64,000 nucleotides of DNA from Oasisia sp. SBJ-2009 (lineage: Eukaryota; Annelida; Polychaeta; Sabellida; Siboglinidae): positions 47,066,864-47,130,863 of the forward strand of contig OZ024863.1 of the NCBI GenBank assembly GCA_964017155.1, read 5' to 3'. Every line of letters begins with the position of its first letter. Within the stretch, counting starts at the first letter, position 1. Below are positions 37,888 through 50,200 of this stretch, piece by piece. The position numbers were made by a program, and so were the translations under genes. The notes under the pieces were generated by a model, which was not told the origin of the DNA, did not search any database, and worked only from the letters and a program-made list of their open reading frames with translations.

Positions 37888-40800
37888 TGTGTGCGTGTGT
37901 GTGTGTGTGCATGCATGTGTGTGTGTGTGTGTGCCTGTGTGTGCTTGCTAGCATGCATGTCTCTGTGTACATAGTTGCATGCATTTACGTGCATAACCTG
38001 TGTGTGTTTGTGCATATATCACTGTAACCAGATGTAACTAGATTTAACCAGAATAAATAGATTTAACCAGATTTCCATTGAAAACTCACATGGCGAGATA
38101 CCTAAGAAGCTTTACACTTATCAAGTTCAAAAAATGTCCACCTTCTACATGCTAATGATGCTAATGGGAGTTTATAGAATGAGATTTTTCAATACTTTTA
38201 CTTTGATTCTCCTCAAGCAAAACTGTCATAACATAAGTTCTTTCCATTAGGTACTGTGTGATATTTCTCTACTAAAGTTGCCCTTTTGTGTGACTCCACC
38301 CAATGGCTGCCTGGGTGTCAACATACACATGTTTCTTCACAAAATCAATGTCTTCTTCCAGCTTCTGGTTGAGTGCCTCAGCTACTTCGACCTTCTCCTT
38401 GAAACGAGCCTCGTAGCGACCGCGGTAGGACACCGTCCACTTGAGCTCACTGATGTCCATGGCACATGCTTCATGCTCTGTGAGACAGGACCGTTGATGC
38501 CACAACACACAACAACATGCAACAGTGCCGTGCATGCATGCAGAGAAACTATGTATTAGTCTATTACTGTTAACATTTAATTTAAATTTAAATTATATTC
38601 AGAAGCTCAAATAAAAGTGAATCTAAAATAAGTAAATATAAGTAAATATAAGTTAAATAAACACTACACAAGAAAAACATAGCAATTATAGTACATTAGT
38701 TTGTACTAGGAGTAGTAGTTTAGAAACATTAGTTCAAACATTATATACACTATATAATATATAATGTTATAATGTATATAATATATCTGAGCTAAAGTGT
38801 TTCTAAACTACTATGATATACCCGGTAGTACAAACTACCCCTGGGTATTGTACACATTCAAAAAATGTGGCATCTGCAAAACTGTAACATTTAGTATGTT
38901 TTTTATCATAATAATGAAATTGTGGTCCGATATGTGTATCACTGCATGCATTTGTGTGTGGAATAAATAACTGAATAATTGTAAAGATTAATTAGAAGTG
39001 GACGTGGTACAAACAATTGAAAAGGTTAATTAAGAGGTGGACATGCAACAAACACTCACCTTTCTGCACAGCCTTTGGTAGGTTAATGAGTCGATTCTGA
39101 GCGAGGGTGTCTATCTTCGAGCGCAGTTTCTTTCCCCTGTCCCTCTCCTTCTGCAGGGAGCTCCTAGTCTCCAGCCGGTCCTTCTCCAGCTTGGCCAGAA
39201 TGACCACCACCTCCTCTATAACGTCGTCCGCGCCCAGGTAGGGCAGGTCTATCTGTAGGCCCTCAAACGGGGGTTTAGACGCAACTAGCGAGGGTGAGAG
39301 AGAGGATGTGTCAGTGCAATATCAACATGTTGTGGTATAGATAAGATAGCTTTATTGCCATGTGTTCACACTGTAGTTACAATAAAACATTGGAATGTAT
39401 AATGATATTGGTCGTTGTACTAGTACATTCACATGCACCAAACGATGAAGATAAAATATACTACTACCCGGTACTTTAAATAAAATAAATAAATAAGAAC
39501 AATCACATAAAAAGGAATAAAAAACTGTTCTTTATAACATTGATAAATAATTTATATGATCTAGTAGAAATATATTAGCTTAAAATGTAAAATATGAAAT
39601 AAAATAATATATAATAAATAAATAAATTATGGTAAAACATACACACTAAAAACCCATCAGAAAGTGGAATATGTGTTTGCTGCAGGTGGGAGCAAAATCA
39701 CTTGCTTGAACGGCTAAGATGAAAAAGCTAGTACTAAAGCGGTTGGTCCTGGTTTTGATGGATCTGTATTGATATATTCTCCCTCAAAACTGCATACTAG
39801 GTACATATTTCTACTACCTGGCATTGCCTGGAGGAAAAGCAGTTTTCTGTGTTAAACTGTTTTGAAATTGTGCTACTGAAATACTAACCATATTGGATTT
39901 CCACTATCTTGAAGGATTTAAAAAAAATGCTTTACATTTTACTTCCTGTCAGACCTGGTTAACTGAACACCATCATAACTTCTCTGGAAAACATTCAGCC
40001 TTGCTACAATTAATGTGTGAAGACTATTTGTACATAAATATCCACCAGTGTCTTTAGCCATTTCATACAGCTGAGTGAACTGGAACAATATTGAATGAAC
40101 AAACTTGCCCAAGGTTGAATAAGAAACCACAGGATTCAAATAAAGATTTTTTTTGAGAGTCAGATGTTCTTGCCATTGCATTCTACACAAGTCTAGCCTT
40201 ACTGTTGTTATTCTCTCAGCATCAACCCAAACATCAACTAAAAGAAAGCTACAATATAATACAAAAAAATCTCAATGCACGTAAATTCTTCTATTGCGCA
40301 GTATCCAGTACTCACGACTGATCAAGCCACTTTACACTTTATTCTCTTTATTCACTGTTAAGTAAGGACTGATCAAGCAACTTTACTCTTTATTCTCTGT
40401 TAAGTAAGGACTGATCAAGCCACTTTACACTTTACTCTCGTTATTCTCTATGAAGTATCCATGTTGTGAAACAAACCCCACACCTGTGTCAGTGATGCCA
40501 CCGACGCCGTAGACACTCAGCTGTGTCTCTGCCCTGTGTGACGTGGCACTGGTGTGACGGGACGTGGCACTTGACAAGGCGCCGCGTATACTCTGTGATG
40601 CTGACCCAATGAAACGCATCTCCCGACACCGAGGCGATGTCCCAAGTCCTAAATATACACATAAATATTGGCATATTTACATGAATGTTTAGAATATATT
40701 TCAAAGGTTGATGTTATTCCTCTATGTGTGTCTTCAAATTGTCGATATAAAGTGAAATTTTTAAGTTGTGATATGGCTATAAAATGACTTGCTAAAAGTT

Positions 40801-41971
40801 CAAATGATATATGAATTACGCCACTGCTATAAATTGTTCACAAGAGAATAACACGGCATCATTAGTATTTTTACCGAATGTTTATCCCTGAAACTATTTT
40901 CCAGCCATGCTTTGGATATTGAATTAGCATAATTGCTTTGATTGATATATTTGAAATATATTTAATTTGAACATTGGCAAGTATCACAAATAGTGTATGT
41001 AGCAAGTAGCAAGCATGCATTAACTGGGTCCAAGTAAAAGGAGATTAAAAACATATATTGGATATAAAAATTAATAAAAATAATTGACATTCCACAAAAT
41101 TTATTCCTGATTAATTATTTTCTTATTACATATATTAAAAATGTTGTCTACTTGGTGTATCCAGTCACCAGGACTGCTCAAAGTACTTTACACCTTACTT
41201 CACTGGGAGAGCTATTCAGTCACACCATTTCAACTTCTATGGGAAACATTAAGTCATGCTGCAAAATTACTGTTTGAAGGCTGCACGCCCAAATATCCAC
41301 CACTGTCTGTAGCCAGGTAATCATTTGTTCAGAGAACTGGAGCAGGATTCGAACCCAGGTTCTCTTAGACGAGGGTCCAAAGCTTTACCCATAACCATAA
41401 TAATAACTATAATATTTAACTATAAACTGATCCACTATGCTCTACAAAAACACATTCTTGTTACAAAGAGATCCAGTACATTAATTGGGAGAGGCCACAA
41501 CCAGAAGACAAGCTAGTACCTTCACTGCCATGTGACTTGGTGCTGCCTGCCTTGCTAGACGTGATGCGACTTGCAGCCCTCTGCTCCGACTCCGCGTACC
41601 AGTCCTCTATGATGTCCTGGAGCAGCTCCAGATGGGCGACGGCTTGTCGCACGGACGGGGAGATAGTCTGGGACGTGTCCCAGCTATGACGCTGGAGTAG
41701 TTGGGGTATGTTGGGCCATCCGTCCGGCAGTGCCAGTGGCAGCTCTGTGGAGGAGAGGTGGGCATGTAAATGTGATTTTATGACAAAAGAGTATCAATGA
41801 AAGCAACTTTTATGAGCTAACATGTTTTGTGACGATGAGAAATTTATTATGAATAATTATACAATAATGTTATATGGATTGTGATAATTTCAGAGCTTAG
41901 AATTATGTTGTTGTGTCTGGTGTGTGTGAGGGGGCTGGATGTATACGTGTATGTGTCAGATAGTGTGTGTG

Positions 41972-42022
<51 letters not shown>

Positions 42023-42027
42023 TGTGT

Positions 42028-42085
<58 letters not shown>

Positions 42086-42882
42086 GGTGCATGCAAATAT
42101 ATATGCACATGAGTGTGTATGTCATGTCTGTACGTACTTGTGTACATGTGTGGTTCATGTCTATGCTCTATATGCATGCATGCATGTACAGTGTGTATCA
42201 CTTGCTGTGTTTATCACAGTAGTACCTTCTGCTTCTGACAAAACATCATCAATTCCTGAGTCATCAGCTGGATTTGTCGACACAATAATTCCACTGTCAA
42301 ATGGATCAATTTCATCATCACCAGCATCTGCAGGAGAAACCTCATACATATATCTCATACCACATTTATGTAAATAAGTTTGTTTCTTAAGCATAAACCC
42401 TAAAGATGGTAGCTGTTCCTATTATTTACTGCATTACTGTATGTTCTAGTTTGTTTGATGTTTGCTTATTTTGTCACATCAAGGCGGACAATTAATGTTT
42501 GTTGATTTGTCGGCAATAAGTAATTACATTTGATTTGTTGATGTAGCATACAATTTTAGCAGAAGATATCTAGTAGTTCAATCTTGCATACACGATCACT
42601 CACTGATTTCAAGCCCTGCATATTTAAACAATGTTAGTAGGATACCTGATTAAAAAAGACGTGTTGCACATGTGTGCATACAAACACAAATACAGTGAAT
42701 ATAGGCCAAGAAATGTTGCCTGAAATGTATTTACACTAAGTGTTATATTCTGTCAATAGTCTACAACTTTGCATTTGCCAATATTTACCTCCGCTCATGT
42801 ACACAGCAACATCTTTGAACTGCACAACATTCCCTGTCCCAAAGCCGTCTCCCTTGTAGTCTCTATCAAGTATGGCCGTCAT
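27651..42882 (-). CDS. Long coiled-coil protein, CCDC178-like (tentative)
   Basis: Twenty coding exons, given 5' to 3' on the minus strand: 42882-42789, 42327-42226, 41744-41520, 40648-40484, 39284-39060, 38477-38327, 37814-37745, 37603-37461, 36603-36450, 36173-36078, 35927-35791, 35040-34857, 33652-33521, 33030-32938, 31998-31885, 30970-30825, 30556-30471, 30079-30006, 29788-29639, 27926-27651. Phases agree throughout and total 938 codons plus stop. The ATG at 42882 has an in-frame TGA 9 bp upstream. The N-terminal 190 or so residues are acidic then Ser/Thr-rich and non-helical (DDEIDPFDSG, SQSIRGALSS). From about residue 200 the protein is almost continuous heptad coiled coil (LEKDRLETRSSLQKERDRGKK and later blocks), ending after YYKYRGEYNEGEVARM. 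No enzymatic motif is seen. Structure and length suggest a cytoskeletal or ciliary role; the CCDC178 resemblance is from memory and uncertain, so no symbol is given. Confidence 0.8.
27927..29340. repeat. 31/33-bp minisatellite ending at the last-exon acceptor of the coiled-coil gene
   Basis: More than 40 tandem units with core GACCAGGTCATAGACTGTTC; 31-bp and 33-bp variants (GACAGACC versus GACAGAGACC) are interspersed. On the coding (minus) strand each unit ends in a pyrimidine tract followed by TTCAG. The real acceptor at 27927-27928 lies in a diverged copy of that same tract. Confidence 0.92.
31294..31470. repeat. (TA)n-(ATATG)n array
   Basis: A (TA)n tract to about 31327 is followed by about 27 near-perfect ATATG pentamers, in an intron of the coiled-coil gene. 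Confidence 0.92.
32260..32430. repeat. Microsatellite cluster around a LINE 3' tail
   Basis: A GT tract at 32268-32285 and (GTGC)n at 32338-32371 flank a minus-strand LINE end at 32294-32335. That end has a CCCGGTTCGGG stem, then ACAATAAAGTTTTATTGTATTG. The tail pentamer ATTGT matches the array at 15930. Confidence 0.75.
34497..34622. repeat. Perfect 63-bp tandem duplication
   Basis: 34497-34559 and 34560-34622 are identical over all 63 bp, in an intron of the coiled-coil gene. Perfect identity points to a very recent event or to an assembly artefact. Confidence 0.95.
35491..35544. repeat. (TA)n microsatellite
   Basis: About 27 TA dinucleotides in an intron of the coiled-coil gene. Confidence 0.95.
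36262..36385. repeat. (AGCGGGGG)n 8-bp array filling a short intron
   Basis: About 15 copies lie inside the 276-bp intron between coding exons 36603-36450 and 36173-36078. The coding strand reads CCCCCGCT, so the transcript is C-rich and the other strand G-quadruplex prone. Pro/Ala/Ser frames here are repeat translations. Confidence 0.92.
36740..36950 (-). mobile_element. tRNA-derived SINE, copy 1
   Basis: Read on the minus strand it starts with an A-box-like AGTGGTTAGAGTATCAGA and a B-box-like GGGTTCAATTCC. A body with AGCTG..AATGAGTACCTGGCT and GTGGTGGATATTTATGTACA follows. It shares this order with the copies at 39940, 41165 and 58768. It is not a functional tRNA gene. Confidence 0.7.
36960..37330. 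repeat. Degenerate tandem repeat, unit about 62 bp
   Basis: About five diverged units share GACTCAAGCTCCACAT, ACTCATGAGTCAA and CACTACAAGTAGAG. They are intronic in the coiled-coil gene, next to SINE copy 1. Confidence 0.75.
37838..37995. repeat. (GT)n-rich microsatellite
   Basis: Interrupted GT tract with GCATGCATG insertions, starting 24 bp from the acceptor of coding exon 37814-37745. On the transcribed strand it is a CA tract. Confidence 0.9.
38697..38837. repeat. Fold-back, MITE-like inverted repeat
   Basis: TAGTTTGTACTA at the left end is matched in inverted orientation by TAGTACAAACTA at 38826-38837. The inner arms AGTAGTTTAGAAACA and TGTTTCTAAACTACT also pair, around an AT-rich palindromic centre. 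No coding capacity. Confidence 0.6.
39337..39400 (-). mobile_element. Short retroelement 3' end
   Basis: The minus strand reads ATGGCAATAAAGCTATCTTATC, an AATAAAG-plus-short-repeat tail typical of LINE or SINE 3' ends. Nothing coding is attached. Confidence 0.4.
39940..40200 (-). mobile_element. tRNA-derived SINE, copy 2
   Basis: Shares with copies 1, 3 and 4 the plus-strand block AAATATCCACCAGTGTCTTTAGCC followed by an AGCTGAGTGAACTGGAACA-like stretch. The tRNA-like head near 40150-40200 is decayed. Confidence 0.6.
40313..40450. repeat. Tandem repeat of about 48 bp, three copies
   Basis: GACTGATCAAGCCACTTTAC recurs three times with short spacers ending in GTTAAGTAAG. The motif resembles the 3' end of the SINE family (compare GGACTGCTCAAAGTACTTTAC at 41171), so it may be a multiplied SINE tail. 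Confidence 0.75.
41165..41400 (-). mobile_element. tRNA-derived SINE, copy 3
   Basis: The most complete copy: a 3'-end block with ACTGCTCAAAGTACTTTAC, then ATATCCACCACTGTCTGTAG, GCCAGGTAATCATTT and GATTCGAACCCAGGTTCTC. In reverse complement the last of these is the tRNA-like B box. Intronic in the coiled-coil gene. Confidence 0.7.
41965..42080. repeat. (GT)n microsatellite
   Basis: GT dinucleotide tract with a few GGT and TTT interruptions, intronic in the coiled-coil gene. Confidence 0.95.
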
Positions 42883-44220
42883 TTCTTGTCACTGTGTGCT
42901 TTTAGCCATTCATCTGAAGATGTACATAGTACATCAACATCAATTAAAACACAGCTACTTGGTCAAATAAAAATTACATTATACATATATATCTGACTCC
43001 CTTCCTTATCCTATTATCTGACTTCCTTCTTCGTCCTCTCCTCGACCATATAAATAAATAATGTCTTTTTCTCGATTAAATGTTGTATGGTTATACATGT
43101 AAATAATGTTGTCGCACCTTCTATTGCACTGTTCAGATGCTTTATGTATGTAATTAAGCAATTATAAGGGTAAACATGATAAGTATTGTACTTCTCTTAC
43201 ACTTTTTTTCAACAAATGGTATTGTATGCACTGTCTGTATAATGTAGTAATTGTTGTTGAAAATAAATTTCAATTCAATATCAAGCACGTAGAAGAGGAC
43301 CATCAAGGAAGCCAAAGTGAGCATCTTTTCCAAGTCATGGGTGGTGACTTTGTGGACACTACTCATGACTGATCTCCTTATTATGGCAGAACAGTGCAGA
43401 CAGCCATCCAACATGCACTCCCATTCCGAGATTAAGCCATGGAGTTCCAGGAATCCATTCATTCACCCATTCATTCAACTATTCCAACAAGCCACTGAAC
43501 AGGACTGTGTAAAATATGTAGTACTGACAATAATCTTTCTCTTATGGAGAAGAGTTTTTGTTATAAATAGTAAATAATTTCTACATCTCATCTGGATAAA
43601 TGCCAGCATAAAATGTGATGAACTAAAATGCTAACACGGATCCTTACACGTTTACAGGTTTACACGTCACACTAAGTATGTATATAAGTTGTTAATCAAT
43701 CTAAAGCATAAGTTTATACACATTCTTACTAACATCCATTTTCACTGTACGTCTATCTGTTAGGATATCGTCTTCCGCTAGCTCTAGCACAGTAGCAGAC
43801 CTGTCACAGTGTCAGTCGGTCACTGACTCAAACGAATGTTTATTTACTTTTGATCAACAATTGAAAATTCGAGGTCATAATAGTACACTAAATGCGACAT
43901 ACTCCCGGGTGTATTCTATTAATGTGTTTCCAATTCAGATATAATGCACTATACAAATAAATTATAACATTCAACCAAATATTCGAAGTATTTATTGTTT
44001 TACAAAACAGTCATTCAGCGTTTGACGCCATTTTAATTATTTCTCGTTACCTAGTTACGGACTACGAAAAGTCCCGAACACACGTCGAACTTACACGAAG
44101 ATGACACGTGACCCTCCACGGTCTACAAAATGGCTGCCCTAAACTGTCGAAAATAGGTCATAGAAAATTAGATGAGTTGTGTCCTTTGTTGATATTTTAT
44201 CCTTTCGTACTTTACATAAA
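42883..44220. promoter_or_regulatory. Divergent upstream region of the coiled-coil gene and ASXL
   Basis: The two start codons (42882 on - and 44221 on +) diverge across 1.34 kb with no other gene. A GT donor-like site after a short minus-strand open segment near 43735-43745 could be a 5' UTR exon of the coiled-coil gene. If so, a bidirectional promoter would lie at about 43750-44150. No TATA box is evident. This is inference. Confidence 0.4.
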
Positions 44221-47200
44221 ATGCAATCAGAAATTGCAAAGGATAAGGCTTCAAAGAAAAAGAAAGATCGAACATGGGTTGAAGCAGCAAAAATAGTGAG
44301 TAGCCTTCAATGATCTGCCATATCGGCCGTTTTGTCGGCAGTTGATTTCATTTGCAAAATTGTGTTCGTTTGACAGTGCCAGATCGTGGCAATTGTAGCA
44401 CGTATTCATTGCTACGTGAACATTAATGATGTATTAAGACATAATATAATTTAGTCCATAATTTGGTTGCAGAATTTTTTTTATTTAGACATTCAGACAG
44501 TATACCACGTATTTCCATCCATCGGTCAAGCCAATTATCATTCACAACAAATAGACACCGTGGGTGTAGTAGTTCATAGCTCATCCTTGCCCGCACACCC
44601 TGCTTCCCTGAGTTATTTATTCGGAGGTTATAATTCCATCATCAGCATGAGTGTGAAGCTGCACATATATATACATAGTCATAGTGGGCTTAGATGTGTG
44701 GTGTTTAACCCTGGTTAAATAAATATTACACATTTTTAAGAATAAATCTATTAATAGTGAAATAAATCCGCAAAAAATTATGTCTCCTTTTAACTGAGGA
44801 CTTATAAATGCCAATAAAGGCAGTCCACTTTTTATAGTGCCATTTTTTATTATAATAAATTAAGCAAACTGGAGCAAGTTACTAGCAGCACACAGTAGGC
44901 TGTCTGCTTAATTATAATATTTGCATTTGTAGGTCCTAGAGAAATTCAAGCAGATTCCAATGAGCCACAAGGAAATACTAAAGGTGATAGAAGAAGATCA
45001 ACTGAAGGATGTTAGGTAGGTCTGCTGGTCTACAGCTCACATGGATGTTGTCCTTAAACAATGTATGAATGTTCATGTTCTTGTAACAAAATATTAGAAT
45101 GTGGATGAAAGTAAACTGCACAATCTTGTAGAAATAATTACCAAGCATACCTGAACTCACTACATTTATTGTGGGTATTTGTACTTCTACTTCTTTACAG
45201 AGTTTATACAACATAGCTTTATGCTGTGACCCGTCCACCCGTCATTTGGACGGGTAAAAAACATTGTGGAAGGTTAGAAATATGAGTGGATGGGTGGTGG
45301 TGGTCGAGTAAAAAATTAAGGAGCAAAAACAAAAAATAAAAATAAATGCTACAAAACCATAGATATTGTCAGTTATACCTCAAAAGTGAGTGTAAATTGT
45401 GTTGTGTGTCCATTTCCGGTCATCAGAGACATTTAAAGTTTGTACACTGGCTTAACAGTTGTGTGACCGGCAAAAATCTGGTTCTGCATAAAGCCCTGTA
45501 ATACAAGTATATTTAAAGTTCATATACTTCATTGCATTATATCCCTTTTCTTTAATATAATATGATTTAATAATTAATAATTACATTTTATAAACATTTC
45601 ATGTATGTATCACATAAAATATTATTATGGTAAAAATAAAATTATTACTGTATTGTGTATAAAATTCTGTTATGCTCAGTGCTGATAGTTTGTTATAGAT
45701 AATTATATTTGATGTGTTTACTGATGTGTATTGCAGTGGTGCAACTTCACTGGCATGTCTCAATTCTATGCTGCACAGCAACTGTCGTGGTCTAGACAGT
45801 GTCTTCTACAAAGTGGCTGGAAGAACTGCAGTTTATGGTCTTACAGTAAGTCTCCTTATTTGCAAGTAACCGGTTTGCTAGGCTGCAAAGTACTTTTTCA
45901 CCAATACTGCAAATTCTAAAATAGTTAAAAGTTGCCAAAACAGTTGTAAAAACAGTATTTATCACAATAGTTTTTCTGGTGTTTTAGCTAGTTTGGTGTA
46001 ACAAGTTTATACTCTACTAGGACGTGTGTTCTTATGTTATGTTTACCATTATAGCCACGGAAACGCTCATGTGACACTGTCTTGTAGAGTGAGCCACCAG
46101 ATGGCGCTGTCCTCACGCAAGTGGACGAGGAATGCAGTTTATCAGATCAGCACGTGGATGAAAATGGATGGTCAGCATTGCCGCCTCAGTCTACTGCAAA
46201 GACATGTAGAGATCGTAAGAAGGAGAAAGGTTTGTATACTATCGCTGTTCAGATTATTAGCTTTTGTAGTTGAGTTATTAATCCTGGTAAGATATCTGCA
46301 AAACAAGACAGACAAGTGAGACAACTAAAACTGAAAACGGACGTGTTTTCCCCTTTCTTGTTCTGGTCTTGAGTAGGCCTCCACAAGATGAATAGTGAAA
46401 CTTTGTTGTGGCAAAAACAGTAGCCACTTAGAAGAGTTTTCATTCCAGCTTGGTTTGAAAGCATGTTTATATCGACATAAAGTGGCTTTCTTGTCAATCT
46501 GTCGGTCCAGTCAAAATGTAGATGCTTCCTTTGCATTGCATTTAAGTTGCAAGTCCAGCTTCCTTTCTGTTTTTAGCAGTTCTGTAAATCTGGTCTATAA
46601 AGCACAGTATATACCTGCTCCATGAACTGTACATTTTATGTTGTGGTAGAACATATTAGCGGTGAATGTTACTTTGACACAGCCCTAGAAAAAATAACAC
46701 AAACAGTTGTTTTCTTTGAGAAATTTTAACGCTGTCATGTTTTTTCTTCAACATGCTGTCCACTTCCCATTCCAGTAATGTTCGCCACCTTGCCAGACAA
46801 CTGCCAAACTATCCCCGAGGTTGATTCTGACGATGATGATAGCCCAGTGCTGCCACCTGGTACATACAAGTGCAGTGAGTCAGGGTCGACAGAAACGAGC
46901 GAGGTGACGGGGGAGGGTGTAGTGCCGGTTGCACCTGTCGCGTCTGCGCCACCCGCAGCCGCCTCGAAACCACAGAAGCGGCGCAACCGTAACAACCCTT
47001 TGCGCCACTACAAGCGGCGCAAGAAAAAGTCGAAACTAGGTCGAATAAAGATAAAGCCTGCCGTGTCATCGTCAGCTAGTGGTGAGTGGTGTGAAAAGCT
47101 GTACACAAACTCATAAATATAAAAGTTCTCAATGGATGTCATTAATTGTTGTTATTTGGCAGCTAACATGTATGGCTAGTTTGGCTAGTTTGGTCTCACA

Positions 47201-50200
47201 GGAAGTAGGAAGTTTGTCTGCTCAGTAATTATTTGGCAACAGTGTACTGCTTTTGTTTTTTGGGATGACGTTAAGCTGATACTATCATCATGTTTATCCG
47301 ACTTAATAGAGATAGTATAATTTTATTATAATAAAAGAGTTCATTTGTCAGTAAAATGATATAACCAATCCATTTTTAGGATAAGTATTTGCAGTTATGA
47401 TTTTTATTGTAACAGTACAAAAAGGAGGATTTTTGTTGGCTGGTGGCAGCGTTAAACTATTTACAATAGGTACAAGTATGTTTATAAAACAATTATGTCA
47501 CATACCTGCCAATTCTAAACACAGTGAAATGTGAATGGGTATAAGCATCTACTGTCTTGCTCTGTCTGGCTTTGGAGCATTATTTTAGCACTCCGTACAG
47601 TTGTACGAGTGGCTTAGTGAGGACATTAGCCTGTGTTGGTGTTCAAAACAAATTTCATAATTACACAACTAGCAATGTTCGACTTACTTCTATGTTTCGA
47701 CCACCATCGGCGGCCTTCTTCAGGAACTGAATGTTCAGTGGTCACTGCTCGCTAGATGGCGTGGCGAGCAGACTGTCCCACATGTGACTTAGTCTGTAGC
47801 CCCTCTCATCTCTGTTCATAGTTGGTTCCGTCTTCCTAATCCAGATGGCTTCTTTTATCCAACGCGCACACCTGTTCGTCTCGTTATCCACCACTTTCAC
47901 TCCCTCCCAGTCTATCACGCAGTTGAGTCTGTCCGCATGGTCGGTTATGGCTGATTTGTGTTCGATGTTTGTCAACATTTTCTTGCCTCGCGAGTAAAAC
48001 GTCTAGATGTTACTGTTTCAACTTGTTGGTGGTTGACACGTGGAGTGGCTGTTGTAGAGTCGGAGGGCCGAATGACGGCCAGTTCGAGTAGTGCCAACAG
48101 CAAGGCGTCCTCCCCCAGCAGCCTGGTGATGGCGCCCCGCAGCACCCCCCTACGCACACAGACACTGCGGGAACTCCTCGCTACCATCCCTGGCTTCAGC
48201 ATGAAGGTACGTGGCTAAGTGTCACTCGTCCGTCGTAACCTGTGTTAACTGAACTGTGTTTATTTTGTACTTGAGTGAAAGTACTCATCCCACAACTTAT
48301 TAAGTAATAATAAGTACATGAAAAAGTTGTGTACTTGACTAAAAAGAATGTAATTTTAAAAAGTACCTGTGGCAAGAGTATAACTGAAGTACAATTCGAT
48401 GTTTTACTTTGAATCATCCGTCAAAAATCTGTCCAAATGACCCGGCTCAGTGATCTTGTATGTATAAAGATCAGTGTTGACTCGCACAGTTTGAGGTTTG
48501 TATACAAACATGAGTTGGCTGGTGAATTTTCATGATTGCATTCTATTAACAGACTTTGATATGACAATAGAAACCCCCAGGCGACTAGACACAATATTGT
48601 AAGGAAAATATGTAGAAGGGAAGATATTTATATAGATGGAGTCATAGACACAGGATTATATTCTAGGAACCATGCTTGGGATGGACTTTATACACTAGGA
48701 TTAAGTTTATACTCTACTAGGACATGTGTTCTTATGTTATGTTTACCATTATAGCCACGGAAACGCTCCAATCAGAAGCTGAGTGCTGCTGCCCAACTGC
48801 GACAGACGAAGGAAGGCTGCATTGATCTCGAGACACCCAACTCTATCTTAGTCAACACAAACCTCAAGGTACAAGGCTTCCCCAATTAATAACCTGTTAG
48901 TAAATAATTGTGTGTGGGTCTTGTAGATTAAAAAAATATCTGGCCAGGTCGGCAGGTTCAATTTAAGTACCGTCATGACTCTGCAATGTATTTTAGGTAT
49001 TTCCCTTGAATTAAAGTTGAGTTGGAATCAGTGGGCAAAGGCAGCAAGTGTGATGAAGTACCCTAAATTCAGGGACTTTCTGTACATAATATGGGACAAA
49101 TAACATTCAGCAAAACCAGGTTTGTGTGGATAATCTAAAATCATCTTGTGTGGCTCATGTTCATCCCTTCACAGTTGCCAACTGCTCTTTCATTTCAACA
49201 CATGTGAGCGTAATATTATAGTTTTATATTTTATTCTTTTGTAAAATGTTGTGCCAAAGAACCAGTTGATGAAGTGGCTTGTTTATAAATGAGTGAGTTT
49301 GACAAGTGTGTCATGATGACCACTCTGTGTTGCAGGCTATCCTCAGCAAGTACACGTTTTCGCAACTGCCTGCCCACTACCAGTACAAGCTGACCCAGCT
49401 CCTGCCACAGTGTGACCGCATACTGCAGACAGACGGGGCTCTCCGGTGAGTTCTTCCCACACAGTTGGATCAGTAATCATTCCCCTGTCGACTCAACTAG
49501 TGTGTTCTATTTATAGTTGTGGTTCTACCACACAAAAGCAGACTCTGTAGTAAGTCAAATCATCCTGATCACTTCATTGTTGGCTTACTGTTTATCTGTT
49601 CTTTTGACATCACACTGATGACATGATTATTTGGTGTTTATTCTTTTGACCCACCACCTTTTCAGTGTGGTTTGCAGGGTTCATTCTCTAGAATTAATGA
49701 CTACATAGTAACTTATATGTTTATCCCCATTATTGGAGCTCTTATGTTCCTTCGGATATATACCATAGAGAATGTATCTACAACTATTCACATCAATACA
49801 CAATTGATGAACAAAATTACTTTATTTTTTAAATGCTATGATTTGATCTTTTAAACCAGTCCTCAAGTTTTTAAGTTCAGTGGTTGTACCTCATTACACA
49901 AAACAGAATTTTGTTTCTAGTGTACATTCCGATGACTTCCATGTGATATATTTTATTGAAGTTTATATCTGTGAAAGATATCGCAGCTTTATCAGTAGAA
50001 CAAGTTTGCCAAAAAATTGTATTGTATAATGAATGCATAATTGGCTAAAGTAGTAAACATGGAACTGTCACAAGTCTATTTTTTATGAAAAACGTTGTAC
50101 ATGGTAATTATCTTGACACAGAGACAAGATTGTACAGTAATGGCCTCTTTTGTGTGGCTTGTTTACTTATATGAGAATATAGGATGTGGTTAGGAAATGA

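Noticed and set aside
43730..43760. Minus-strand ATG GAT GTT A followed by GTAAGA as first coding exon of the coiled-coil gene
   Set aside because: Joining it to the next acceptors gives a stop or a frame mismatch; at best it is a 5' UTR exon.
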